From contig JAFRYI010000007.1 in NCBI GenBank assembly GCA_017437745.1, positions 124,001 through 188,000 on the forward strand: DNA of 64,000 nt. The letters run 5' to 3'. A program made the translations under genes and the position numbers. Within the stretch, counting starts at the first letter, position 1. Every line of letters begins with the position of its first letter. The stretch comes from Bacillota bacterium. GTDB lineage: Bacteria; Bacillota; Clostridia; Peptostreptococcales; Anaerovoracaceae. Below are positions 1-7,527 of this stretch, one piece after another. Under the pieces are notes generated by a model. It searched no databases and was not told where the DNA came from. It saw only the letters and a program-made list of their open reading frames with translations.

Positions 1-109
1 TGGGGTCTATGCCGTTCTCGAAACGGTGCCCCGGTATGCGGAAATACGCGGGACGGCGTTCGTCGTACTCGGATATAGCATCGAAAAGGGGAGTGCGGTC
101 CTGATCCAT
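1..109 (-). CDS. Orn/Lys/Arg decarboxylase family protein, 5' end only
   Basis: Only the first 36 codons are inside the window; the gene continues off the left edge. The start codon is at 109 and is preceded on the minus strand by a strong GGAAGGAG ribosome binding site. The N-terminus reads MDQDRTPLFDAISEY and then YFRIPGHRFENG, which matches the opening of the PLP-dependent arginine/lysine/ornithine decarboxylases of Firmicutes (SpeA/Cad type), where a conserved 'hxPGHK/R' segment starts the enzyme. Those enzymes feed polyamine synthesis or acid resistance. The substrate cannot be told from this fragment. It is transcribed divergently from the aldo/keto reductase at 340. Confidence 0.7.
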   Translation of the reverse strand, partial: MDQDRTPLFDAISEYDERRPAYFRIPGHRFENGIDP

Positions 110-339
110 TGTGGTCTCCTTCCTGATACCTGAGAACTCTTGTGGTCGCCGCGGAAAACGGCCGGACCTCTTGTTATATGTTTGGCAAGAAAAAGTATAG
201 CATCTGCAAGGCCCGTCGGCTATGTTTTTTTTAATAATTTTTGCGGCAAGGCTCCGCATATGTTATTCTTTAGTTGTAAAAGGATAGAGAAAAGAACGGC
301 GGCGCGGAACGCAAGGCGCCGCGGAAAGGAAGGACCGGT

Positions 340-1473
340 ATGCACGGACACAGCGCAGAAGAAATGTTCAAGCTGGGCTTCGGCCTGATGAGGCTGCCCA
401 AACTTGCTGACGGCAGCATAGACGTTGAGCAGGTAAAAGAGATGGCGGACCTGTTCCTTAAGGGCGGCGGCACCTACTTCGACACCGCCTACGTATACGA
501 CAACGGCGCCTCGGAGGAGGCCTTCCGCAAAGCGGTGGTGGAGCGCCACCCGCGCGAAAGCTTTACCGTATGCACCAAGATGAACGCCTGGCTGGGCCAT
601 CCGGACAAGGAGACCACAAGGAAGCAGTTCGGTATAAGCCTGGATCGCACCGGCGCCGGATTCTTCGACTTCTACCTGCTCCACGCTCTGCAGGCGGACA
701 ACATAGACATCTACGAGAAATACGGCCTGTGGGACTTCGTAAAGGAGCAGCGCGACAAAGGCCTTATAAAGCACTGGGGCTTTTCGTTCCACTCCACCCC
801 GGAGGATCTGGAGAAACTGCTTACAAAGCACCCGGACGTGGACTTCGTGCAGCTTCAGATAAACTACGCGGACTGGAACAGCAGCAGCGTCCACTCCGGA
901 GACATCTACAAGGTAGCAAGGGACCACAACAAGCCCATAGTGATAATGGAACCCGTAAAGGGCGGCACTCTGGCCAAGCCCCCGAAGAAGGTGGAGGAAC
1001 TGTTCAGGGCGGCGGATCCCAAAGCCAGCTGCGCGTCCTGGGCCATACGCTTCGCGGCGTCGCTGCCCGGAGTAATGACTGTCCTCTCCGGCATGTCCAA
1101 CGTGGAGCAGATGAAGGACAACCTCAGCTACATGAGCGGTTTCAAGCCGCTCTCCGAGGGGGAGAACGCCATAGTTCTAAGGGCCCGCTCCATAATAGAG
1201 AACGACATCTCCATACCCTGCACGGCCTGCCATTACTGCACGGACGGCTGCCCCATGCAGATACCCATTCCGGAGATATTCAAGGTCTACAACAGCAACC
1301 TGCTCAGCCGCAAGAACCCGCGCGCCCGCAAAGCTTACATAGCTGCCACGGAAGGCAAAGGCAAGGCTTCCGAGTGCGTGCACTGCGGCCAGTGCGAAGG
1401 CGCCTGCCCGCAGCAGCTGCCGATAATGAGTCTGCTGGAAGAATGTGTGGACATGGAAAGCGGAATGATGTAA
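340..1473 (+). CDS. Aldo/keto reductase with C-terminal 2x[4Fe-4S] ferredoxin domain
   Basis: A 377-residue cytoplasmic oxidoreductase. The N-terminal TIM-barrel region carries the aldo/keto reductase tetrad in the expected order: Asp48 and Tyr53 in the FDTAYVY segment, Lys80, and His115 in LLHALQ. The C-terminal 90 residues hold two ferredoxin-type cysteine clusters, C294-x2-C297-x2-C300-x3-C304P and C346-x2-C349-x2-C352-x3-C356P, so two [4Fe-4S] clusters are expected. This architecture is common in anaerobes (the 'predicted oxidoreductase of the aldo/keto reductase family' group) and suggests ferredoxin-linked rather than purely NAD(P)H-linked reduction; the substrate is unknown. The start at 340 follows GGAAAGGAAGG. 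The gene stands alone and is closed by a terminator at 1539. Confidence 0.9.
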   Translation: MHGHSAEEMFKLGFGLMRLPKLADGSIDVEQVKEMADLFLKGGGTYFDTAYVYDNGASEEAFRKAVVERHPRESFTVCTKMNAWLGHPDKETTRKQFGISLDRTGAGFFDFYLLHALQADNIDIYEKYGLWDFVKEQRDKGLIKHWGFSFHSTPEDLEKLLTKHPDVDFVQLQINYADWNSSSVHSGDIYKVARDHNKPIVIMEPVKGGTLAKPPKKVEELFRAADPKASCASWAIRFAASLPGVMTVLSGMSNVEQMKDNLSYMSGFKPLSEGENAIVLRARSIIENDISIPCTACHYCTDGCPMQIPIPEIFKVYNSNLLSRKNPRARKAYIAATEGKGKASECVHCGQCEGACPQQLPIMSLLEECVDMESGMM

Positions 1474-1538
1474 AATACGTATGCGCGATCGCTTGCGGTC
1501 TTTCCGGCCGCAGCGAATCGATCCGATGCGAAGATAGG

Positions 1539-1570
1539 AAAAACGGGGCCTCTGCGGCCTCGTTTTTCTT
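1539..1570 (+). terminator. Rho-independent terminator after the aldo/keto reductase
   Basis: A 12-bp stem, aaaaacggggcc (1539-1550) with ggcctcgttttt (1556-1567), one G-U pair, loop tctgc, ending in a T run. Confidence 0.85.
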
Positions 1571-1684
1571 AAATGTCGCACGCCGGGCGACCCAAAGTTA
1601 AAGACGTGGTATATAATGGTATCGTAAACAGGACGGACTTACAGGAACCGCGAAGCGCCGGACAGGCAGAAGGAGACGGAAGAC

Positions 1685-2503
1685 ATGGCAAAAAAGACCC
1701 CTACCAACTACGGACAGACAGGCATCATAGAGGAGATCGGATTCTTCAGAGGCGATAAGAAGACCGCGGAAGAGATCGAGGGATTCAAGAAGGAACTGAC
1801 GGACAGGATCTGCGAATACATTCGCGGCATGGAAGACGGCGAAGAAGCGACCTTGTTCGAGATCGCCGGAAAAGTGTGCCCCAAGGAAGCGGCCAAGGCG
1901 GAACCGCTGCTTATGGACGTATACTACGACGTACGCGATGCTTTGGAAGAAGAGCTGACACTGGACATCAGCAAGCACTCCGACATGATAACCGGCATGC
2001 CTTACGACATACCGTTTAAGATCGTAAGGATCCCGGAGGATCAGAGGAAAAAGACATGGTTCGCGTACGCGCTGCAGGACGCGTGGCTCATGGATCTTAC
2101 GGTGGTGGAAGTAAGGACGGACAGCGATAAAAAGAACAGGGTGTATTACTGGAGCAAGTCCGAAAAGAAGCCCTTCTATCTGTCAGAGCTGGCTAAAAAA
2201 GCGGAACCGGACGACGCGGTAATGGAGCAGATAAAGACTATCCTTTCGGACGACAGGATCTACGAAATGGACGAGCTTGAGCAGTCTCCGGACATAGTGG
2301 TTCTGGACGGATATGCCCAGGACTTCGTTTTCAGCGACGGTACACGCAAAAAGAAGATCCGCGGCTACAACATTCAGGTGTGCAGAGGAGAATACGAGAA
2401 GTGCCCCAACTCCGCGCTTGCCATTGATCTGCTGGAAGAAATGTCCAAGATCCTTGTACCGCTGGGAGTCTATAAGAAATGCTTCTATCTGAGCAGGGGA
2501 TAA
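1685..2503 (+). CDS. Hypothetical protein, 272 aa
   Basis: I do not recognise this protein. It is a soluble, acidic, charged protein with no signal peptide or membrane segment. The first 90 residues look helical (repeated E/K-rich segments). The rest alternates short hydrophobic strands with charged loops and ends in VPLGVYKKCFYLSRG. Codon use and GC match the surrounding chromosome, so it is probably native. The start at 1685 is preceded by GGAGACGGAAGAC, an acceptable Shine-Dalgarno region. A TATAAT box lies at 1612-1617 without a convincing -35. It is a single-gene unit bounded by terminators at 1539 and 2507. Confidence 0.8.
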   Translation: MAKKTPTNYGQTGIIEEIGFFRGDKKTAEEIEGFKKELTDRICEYIRGMEDGEEATLFEIAGKVCPKEAAKAEPLLMDVYYDVRDALEEELTLDISKHSDMITGMPYDIPFKIVRIPEDQRKKTWFAYALQDAWLMDLTVVEVRTDSDKKNRVYYWSKSEKKPFYLSELAKKAEPDDAVMEQIKTILSDDRIYEMDELEQSPDIVVLDGYAQDFVFSDGTRKKKIRGYNIQVCRGEYEKCPNSALAIDLLEEMSKILVPLGVYKKCFYLSRG

Positions 2504-2506
2504 AAG

Positions 2507-2537
2507 AAAAAGCGTCCGATAATACGGACGCTTTTTT
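2507..2537 (+). terminator. Strong rho-independent terminator
   Basis: A perfect 12-bp stem, aaaaagcgtccg (2507-2518) with cggacgcttttt (2525-2536), loop ataata, then a T run. It closes the 1685-2503 gene, and the A-rich left arm gives it a T run on the other strand too, so it can also stop minus-strand transcripts coming from the tRNA gene. Confidence 0.93.
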
Positions 2538-2539
2538 AT

Positions 2540-2613
2540 TGGAGCAGATGAAGGGAATCGAACCCTCGACCGCAGCTTGGGAAGCTGCTGTTTTGCCATT
2601 AAACTACATCTGC
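2540..2613 (-). tRNA. tRNA-Gly (anticodon CCC)
   Basis: Reading the minus strand, a 74-nt cloverleaf is visible. The 5' acceptor arm GCAGATG pairs with CATCTGC, with discriminator T and an encoded CCA. The anticodon arm GCAGC/GCTGC encloses the loop TTCCCAA, so the anticodon is CCC. The T arm contains GGTTCGATTCC. An extended -10 (TGCTACAAT) sits at 2625-2633, just upstream on the same strand, consistent with a single-gene tRNA transcript ending at the hairpin at 2507-2537. Confidence 0.95.
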
Positions 2614-2624
2614 GCAGCGAAAGT

Positions 2625-2633
2625 ATTGTAGCA
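2625..2633 (-). promoter_or_regulatory. Extended -10 of the tRNA-Gly promoter
   Basis: On the minus strand the sequence is TGC-TACAAT, 11 nt before the mature tRNA 5' end. The -35 region (TTTTCT, 17-bp spacing) is weak, which is usual when a TGn extension is present. Confidence 0.55.
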
Positions 2634-2784
2634 CGAAAAGACAAATAAGAAAAGCGCAAAACAGAAAAACCACTCTGTGCAGATTATTGTACAAGGCTTT
2701 GTTTATACTGAAACTGGGGATAGGGTTCTGCCCGGCCCGCCCGGATAACGACGGCGATAAAACAGAATAAAGGGGGTGACGCTT

Positions 2785-3363
2785 ATGCTTACAATGCCGG
2801 AAGATCAGAGCTTCGTCTGCTATCAGGACAAGGAGCGCAGGTTCAGCGGGGAGATCAAGGACGGATGCCTTAGTCTGGACTATGCGGAGTTCGAGCCCGG
2901 CGGAGACGAGGGCTTTACAAAGAAGTACTTCTTCTCCGGGGAGGAGACCGCAAAGATATTCGCGGGCATGACGCTGAAGTCCTTCATAAATCTGTGTGCA
3001 AGGGGGACCGCAGGCCTGGAGCGTTTCCTTGAGAGACATAAGATAGAGTACACCGCCAGGGACTGGCTGGACGAGTGGATCGACGATCTGCCGAAAGAAG
3101 AGCGGGAAGCGTTAGAGACCCCGGAGGCGCATTACTACTGGGACCGCGTGGACAGCAGTCTCTACTGCCTTAACGCCGGACCTTACGAGTGGAGCGTGGC
3201 GGATCACAAGTGGGTCTGGAGCGAGTCCGCCGCAGGGATCCTGATAGGCGAAGGCTTTGCACACCCGATCGACGTATCCGAAGTTCAGGGATACATCGAC
3301 TACCTGGAAGAAAAGTACGGAAAAAAAAGAGGGAAGCATAACAATAAAGAGTTAATTGATTAA
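2785..3363 (+). CDS. Hypothetical protein, about 192 aa
   Basis: Not recognised. A soluble acidic protein, rich in E, D and aromatic residues, with no signal peptide or membrane helix. The middle part resembles a small alpha/beta domain (SSLYCLNAGPYEWSVADHKW). I chose the ATG at 2785 because AGGGGG ends at 2776, 8 nt upstream; a GTG at 2776 overlaps that site and is less likely. The last ten codons turn abruptly AT-rich (encoding HNNKELID) exactly where the AT-rich island begins, so the native 3' end may have been replaced when the island inserted. Confidence 0.75.
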   Translation: MLTMPEDQSFVCYQDKERRFSGEIKDGCLSLDYAEFEPGGDEGFTKKYFFSGEETAKIFAGMTLKSFINLCARGTAGLERFLERHKIEYTARDWLDEWIDDLPKEEREALETPEAHYYWDRVDSSLYCLNAGPYEWSVADHKWVWSESAAGILIGEGFAHPIDVSEVQGYIDYLEEKYGKKRGKHNNKELID

Positions 3364-3376
3364 GACATAGTTTTCT

Positions 3377-3432
3377 TATACTCTTTAATGAATATCTGAA
3401 TTCATATACTCTTTAATGAATATCTGAATTCA
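3377..3432 (+). repeat. Perfect 28-bp tandem repeat (two copies) overlapping the island promoter
   Basis: Two identical 28-nt units abut at 3377-3404 and 3405-3432. Each starts tatactctttaatg and ends with the palindrome TGAAT-atctga-ATTCA, an operator-like shape. A TATAAT box follows immediately at 3436-3441 (a second, overlapping one at 3441-3446). The corresponding -35 position would fall inside the second repeat. This is the layout expected for a repressor binding tandem sites over the promoter of the NUDIX-helicase-HEPN genes, but no HTH regulator is encoded in the island. Confidence 0.8.
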
Positions 3433-3435
3433 TAG

Positions 3436-3446
3436 TATAATATAAT
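3436..3446 (+). promoter_or_regulatory. -10 region of the island promoter
   Basis: TATAATATAAT provides two overlapping -10 hexamers 65-75 nt before the NUDIX start codon. The -35 match is poor (TTAATG at 3413, 17-bp spacing, inside the repeat), so the promoter may be weak or activator/repressor controlled. Confidence 0.5.
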
Positions 3447-3510
3447 CATCTAAGCTGATAATCACCGTAATAAGTTTGGTAATTCAAATACGATATCCAA
3501 GGAGAAAAGA

Positions 3511-3912
3511 ATGCCTTTAGTCCACAAAACAGTAAATGTAGTTGCAGCTATTATCTGCGATAAAGACTGTTTTTTTGCAACCCAGCGTGGATATGGAAAA
3601 TGGAAAGATTATTGGGAGTTTCCGGGTGGAAAAATTGAGCCAGGAGAAAGACCGGAGGATGCTTTGCGCCGTGAAATTCATGAAGAGCTAACTGCGGATA
3701 TAGACGTTGGAAAAAAGCTTGTAACGGTAGAGTATGATTACCCAGACTTTCATCTCAGCATGGATTGTTTCATAGCAAGAGTAAAAACCGGAGTATTGGA
3801 ATTAAAAGAGCATGAGGCATCGAGATGGCTAAAGAAAAGTGAGTTAGATAGTGTTACCTGGTTGCCTGCCGATAGAGAAATAATTGAGCTGCTTAAACAG
3901 TCAAATCTTTAG
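3511..3912 (+). CDS. NUDIX hydrolase, MutT-like
   Basis: A 133-residue nucleoside-diphosphate-linked-X hydrolase. The Nudix box is clear at residues 40-59: G40-x5-E46-x7-R54-E55-I56-H57-E58-E59. The metal-binding REIHEE core is intact, but the usual glycine after EE is Thr61. The overall fold matches small MutT-type (deoxy)nucleoside triphosphate pyrophosphohydrolases (WEFPGGKIEPGE). The start follows AAGGAGAAAAG. It is the first gene of the AT-rich island and lies 36 nt before the nuclease-helicase gene, so the two are probably cotranscribed. In a general role it would sanitise oxidised nucleotides; in this setting it may modify or remove a nucleotide signal or substrate, which is inference. 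Confidence 0.9.
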   Translation: MPLVHKTVNVVAAIICDKDCFFATQRGYGKWKDYWEFPGGKIEPGERPEDALRREIHEELTADIDVGKKLVTVEYDYPDFHLSMDCFIARVKTGVLELKEHEASRWLKKSELDSVTWLPADREIIELLKQSNL

Positions 3913-3948
3913 TTTTTATGCATACGCCGTTTTGAGAGGATGTGCACA

Positions 3949-6093
3949 ATGAGTAATAATCCCCGTTGTTTATATGACAATAGCTTTGGTGCGTTTATAG
4001 AGGCTCCCGAAGGAACAGTTTTTGCTAATATGTGCAATAACTACCATGGAGAAATGCGTACAACCACAAGAGATGCTTGGGATAAAGAAATCAATGTAAT
4101 GCGAGGTGTTTTATCTCGTTTAGAGAATTTAGATGGCCGTATTATTTTTGAATACGATATTCCTCGTTTGGGCAAGAGAATTGATGTTGTACTTTTGTAT
4201 AGAGGGATTGTTTTTTGCATAGAGTTTAAGGCAAGGAGTGATGACGATAAAATCTATGAAATCGATGTGGATCAGGTTCTTGATTATGCTTTGGATTTAA
4301 AAAACTTCCACAAATATAGCGAGGAACAATTAATCGTTCCAATTCTTGTTGCTCCAAACTACAAAAAGTCAACTGATGTAATTATTAAGTCTGTCTATCA
4401 TGACAGGATCCTTAACCCATTATTAACTGGTGAGAATGGTCTTTTCAAGATAATTGAGGATGTGATAGAAAGGTTTCCTAACGAACCTCCAGTTAATCCA
4501 AACTGGGTCATCAGCCCTTATGCTCCCACTCCAACTATAATAGAAGCGGCAAGGTCGCTGTATGAAAACCATACTGTTGAGGATATTACAAAACACGAAG
4601 CTGATGGCGTAAATGTCGACAAAACGATTAAGTGCATACTAGATATAATTCAGGAAAGTAAAGAATACCGAAAAAAGAGCATTTGTTTTGTTACTGGAGT
4701 ACCGGGTGCTGGAAAAACGCTTGTCGGTCTTGATGTTGCGATAAAACAGACATATCAGGGTGGGGACAAACCAGTTGAGGATGAAGGCGCTGTATACCTA
4801 TCTGGAAACGGTCCTCTTGTTGCTGTTCTTACGGAGGCGCTTGCCTTGGATAATTATAAAAAAGCTCGTGAAAGGAGAGAGTCAAAGAAACTCTCTGATT
4901 CACGAAGGGAGGTAAGCAAATCAATCCAAATGATTCATCGTTACCGCGATAATATGCTCGCAAAGATCAAGAATCCAGTTGAGAACGGTGTACTAGAGAT
5001 TGATCCTAAAAAAGCGGTGAAGGTTGAAAATGCGGGATTTGGAGAAGTTGAACATGTTGCCATTTTCGATGAAGCACAGCGCTCGTGGACTCATAAAAGA
5101 ATTGCCGATTATCTTAAAAGAGGCGGGACATATGGTAATAAATTAAAGGTCCCGAACTTCCCGGTTTCAGAAGCAGCATTTTTAATATGGTCATTAGATC
5201 AGCGTGAGGACTGGGCTACGATTATTTGTCTTGTTGGTGGAGGACAGGAGATTAATACAGGAGAAGCAGGAATATCTGAATGGATTAAAGCTGTAAATGA
5301 ACAGTTCCCACATTGGGATATTTACATTTCTCCGAAACTAACAGATCCAGAATATGCTGAAGGAAAAGTAGAAGAACTATTACAAGGCAGATCAAATGTA
5401 TTTCCAAGAGAGGATTTGCATTTGAGCGTTCCTGTGCGGGCTGTTCGAGCAGAAAAACTATATAAATTTGTTCAAGCTCTACTAACTTTCGATCCCCAAG
5501 CAAAAGAATTGTATAATGATGTTAATAAACGATATCCTATTGTATTAACAAGGGATATGGACAAAGCAAGAGAGTGGCTTCATAAAAAGGTTAGGGGAAC
5601 AGAACGTACAGGTGTACTTGTAACTAAAGAAGCAGCGCGATTTAAGCCACTTGCAATACATATATTGCCATCTGGAGACGAAAACGCAATACATTGGTTT
5701 TTGGAGGATAAAACAGATACAAGATCATCGAATTATCTAGAAGATGCCGCCACGGAAATACAAGTTCAAGGTTTGGAGTTAGATTACACTTGCTTGATGT
5801 GGGATGCGGATATGAGATATGACGATGGCAAGTGGCGATTCTATAAATTTAATGGAAATACAAGGTGGATAGAGCAAACAGGAATTAGCGAAAGCATACA
5901 AGAAAGACGAAGATATATGTTAAATGCATATCGAGTATTGCTAACGCGAGCCCGGTTTGGAATGGTTATATGCGTTCCAGAAGGTAACCCAAATAAAACA
6001 AGTACTGGGTTTTATGAAGATAGTACTCGTCTTCCAGAGTTCTATGATGGCACATACAATTATTTAAAAAGTCTAGGGATAAAGGAAATATAG
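3949..6093 (+). CDS. PD-(D/E)xK-like nuclease fused to DUF2075 (SLFN-g3-type) SF1 helicase
   Basis: About 714 residues. I chose the ATG at 3949 because GAGAGG ends 9 nt upstream; the in-frame ATG at 3940 abuts that site. Numbering here is from 3940. The N-terminal part has a nuclease-like core: Asp82 in RIDVVLL, then Glu95-x-Lys97 in IEFKAR, followed by a helix with Gln (VDQVLDYALDL). The helicase part has Walker A GVPGAGKT at 253-260, Walker B with DEAQR at 377-381, and a motif VI-like LLTRARFGMVICVP near the end. The DEAQR box and gene length are typical of DUF2075 proteins, whose helicase domain is related to group 3 Schlafens. Such proteins recur in bacterial defence islands. Codon use is AT-rich, unlike the flanks. 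Confidence 0.85.
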   Translation: MSNNPRCLYDNSFGAFIEAPEGTVFANMCNNYHGEMRTTTRDAWDKEINVMRGVLSRLENLDGRIIFEYDIPRLGKRIDVVLLYRGIVFCIEFKARSDDDKIYEIDVDQVLDYALDLKNFHKYSEEQLIVPILVAPNYKKSTDVIIKSVYHDRILNPLLTGENGLFKIIEDVIERFPNEPPVNPNWVISPYAPTPTIIEAARSLYENHTVEDITKHEADGVNVDKTIKCILDIIQESKEYRKKSICFVTGVPGAGKTLVGLDVAIKQTYQGGDKPVEDEGAVYLSGNGPLVAVLTEALALDNYKKARERRESKKLSDSRREVSKSIQMIHRYRDNMLAKIKNPVENGVLEIDPKKAVKVENAGFGEVEHVAIFDEAQRSWTHKRIADYLKRGGTYGNKLKVPNFPVSEAAFLIWSLDQREDWATIICLVGGGQEINTGEAGISEWIKAVNEQFPHWDIYISPKLTDPEYAEGKVEELLQGRSNVFPREDLHLSVPVRAVRAEKLYKFVQALLTFDPQAKELYNDVNKRYPIVLTRDMDKAREWLHKKVRGTERTGVLVTKEAARFKPLAIHILPSGDENAIHWFLEDKTDTRSSNYLEDAATEIQVQGLELDYTCLMWDADMRYDDGKWRFYKFNGNTRWIEQTGISESIQERRRYMLNAYRVLLTRARFGMVICVPEGNPNKTSTGFYEDSTRLPEFYDGTYNYLKSLGIKEI

Positions 6094-6104
6094 GTAGTTT
6101 ATAG

Positions 6105-6731
6105 ATGACAAAAGATATAGCGAATGCTTTATATGGATATTTTGAGGCTCTGTATAATATGAACCGTAATATCATCACGCTATGCGGGTTGGATATTGAG
6201 TTTAATACAGAAGAATATGAAAGAATTGTTCAGGAAGTGATACAGGCTATTCCAAGGCTAATACCATATACAAAAAAGAGTAATGAGGAATGTTATGTAA
6301 TAAGGGAGAGTGATGGCCTAATAGAGTTTTCTGATAACATTCCGAATTTAAAGGTTGAATATGAGGCTATACTTAATCGTAATTATGATTTTCTCGCGAA
6401 TATCAAGGCGCTTAGAAATAAACTGGAGCATCAAATGCATGGAATACATATTGCTTCAGAAGGGTGCATTACCGGCCATCCTGCTTTTGATTTGAATTAT
6501 ATTGTAGATAATAAGGAAATGACACTTAATGCAGCTGATTTTATACGCTTTGCGAAAGATATCAATAACTTGTATACAGGCATTCAGGAACTTGTTTTTG
6601 AATATGTACATAAAACAGCAAAATCCAATTATGATTATCAAAGACTAGTACGTTACAGGTTTTCAGATTTTAATAAAATCTATGACTCTGACGTTCTTTA
6701 TTTAGTTGGGAAAGCGCTATTTCCGTTCTAG
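6105..6731 (+). CDS. Small protein with HEPN-type RNxxxH motif, function unknown
   Basis: A 208-residue, mostly helical soluble protein. Residues 104-109 read RNKLEH inside a helix-like segment (NIKALRNKLEHQMH), which matches the R-x4-6-H active-site motif of HEPN ribonucleases, including the common Asn after Arg. No other catalytic motif is visible. It starts 11 nt after the helicase stop with only a weak ribosome binding site (TAGGTAG), so translation is probably coupled to the upstream gene. It shares the island's AT-rich composition. HEPN RNases often act as abortive-infection effectors, so this could be the toxic arm of a three-gene system, but similar motifs also occur in non-catalytic HEPN adaptors and by chance. 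I infer the function only from this motif and the context. Confidence 0.6.
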   Translation: MTKDIANALYGYFEALYNMNRNIITLCGLDIEFNTEEYERIVQEVIQAIPRLIPYTKKSNEECYVIRESDGLIEFSDNIPNLKVEYEAILNRNYDFLANIKALRNKLEHQMHGIHIASEGCITGHPAFDLNYIVDNKEMTLNAADFIRFAKDINNLYTGIQELVFEYVHKTAKSNYDYQRLVRYRFSDFNKIYDSDVLYLVGKALFPF

Positions 6732-6744
6732 TTGAAAAAACCCA

Positions 6745-7527
6745 ATGAAATACTTCGCAATACTCATCCTAATACTCATCCTCATCCTTACCGGCTGCGC
6801 TTCGCGGGGCGGGGGAAGCAACGCTGCGCCGGATAACGGTTCGGGGCAGGAGAACGCTGTTCCGGCCGCGTCCTACACCCATATCTCGCAGGATCAGGCT
6901 AAGGAGATGATGGCAAGGGACGACGGTCACATAATCCTGGACGTGCGCAGGCAGGACGAGTACGACGGGGGTCACATTCCGGGCGCGGTGCTTCTTCCCA
7001 ACGAGAGCATAGGCACGGAAAGGCCCGCGCAGCTGCCGGATCTTCAGCAGGTGATACTGGTCTACTGCCGCACGGGGCGCCGCAGCAGGGATGCCTCGCA
7101 GAAGCTGGCGGACATGGGATATGTAAACGTGTACGAGTTCGGCGGTATCAACAGCTGGACAGGCCCGGTGGAAAAGCCGGGGGAGGGCGAGATGAAGCTT
7201 ACGATAGGAGGAACGCAGGTCCCGGTTACCTGGGAGGACAACGCGTCCGTGGCCGCGCTTAAGGAGATGCTGCCGCTTACTGTAAAGATGTCCATGTACG
7301 GCGGCTTCGAGCAGGTTGGTTCCATAGGAAAGAGCCTTCCGCGCAGCGACGTTCAGACGAAGACCGGCCCCGGAGACATAGTGCTCTACTCCGGAAACAG
7401 CATAGTGATATTCTACGGTTCCAACTCCTGGTCCTATACCAGGCTGGGGCACGTGGACCTGGACGCGGCCCGGATGACGGAGCTGCTGTCGAACGAGGAC
7501 GTAACGATAACGATAGAGGTGAAATGA
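6745..7527 (+). CDS. Lipoprotein with rhodanese domain and cyclophilin-like domain
   Basis: A 260-residue exported lipoprotein: hydrophobic signal sequence of I/L repeats and a lipobox LTGC with Cys18, then a low-complexity Gly/Asn/Ser linker. Residues about 43-150 form a rhodanese domain with the persulfide-forming Cys108 in YCRTGRRS. Residues about 154-258 (from MKLTIGGTQVPVTW to the end) resemble the small cyclophilin-like fold domain found in many Firmicutes. It probably handles sulfane sulfur or disulfides outside the membrane; the substrate is unknown. It starts only 13 nt after the island's last gene, with no visible Shine-Dalgarno sequence and no obvious promoter, although its GC content is chromosomal. 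The island may have displaced its original upstream region. The next gene overlaps it by 4 nt. Confidence 0.85.
   Translation: MKYFAILILILILILTGCASRGGGSNAAPDNGSGQENAVPAASYTHISQDQAKEMMARDDGHIILDVRRQDEYDGGHIPGAVLLPNESIGTERPAQLPDLQQVILVYCRTGRRSRDASQKLADMGYVNVYEFGGINSWTGPVEKPGEGEMKLTIGGTQVPVTWEDNASVAALKEMLPLTVKMSMYGGFEQVGSIGKSLPRSDVQTKTGPGDIVLYSGNSIVIFYGSNSWSYTRLGHVDLDAARMTELLSNEDVTITIEVK

Noticed and set aside
2540..2613. tRNA-Gly as integration site of the AT-rich island
   Set aside because: The tRNA 3' end points away from the island, 750 bp of native sequence lies between them, and no copy of the tRNA 3' segment or integrase is seen at the other border.
3377..3432. 28-bp repeat as a CRISPR array
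   Set aside because: The two units abut directly with no spacer, there are only two, and no cas genes are present.
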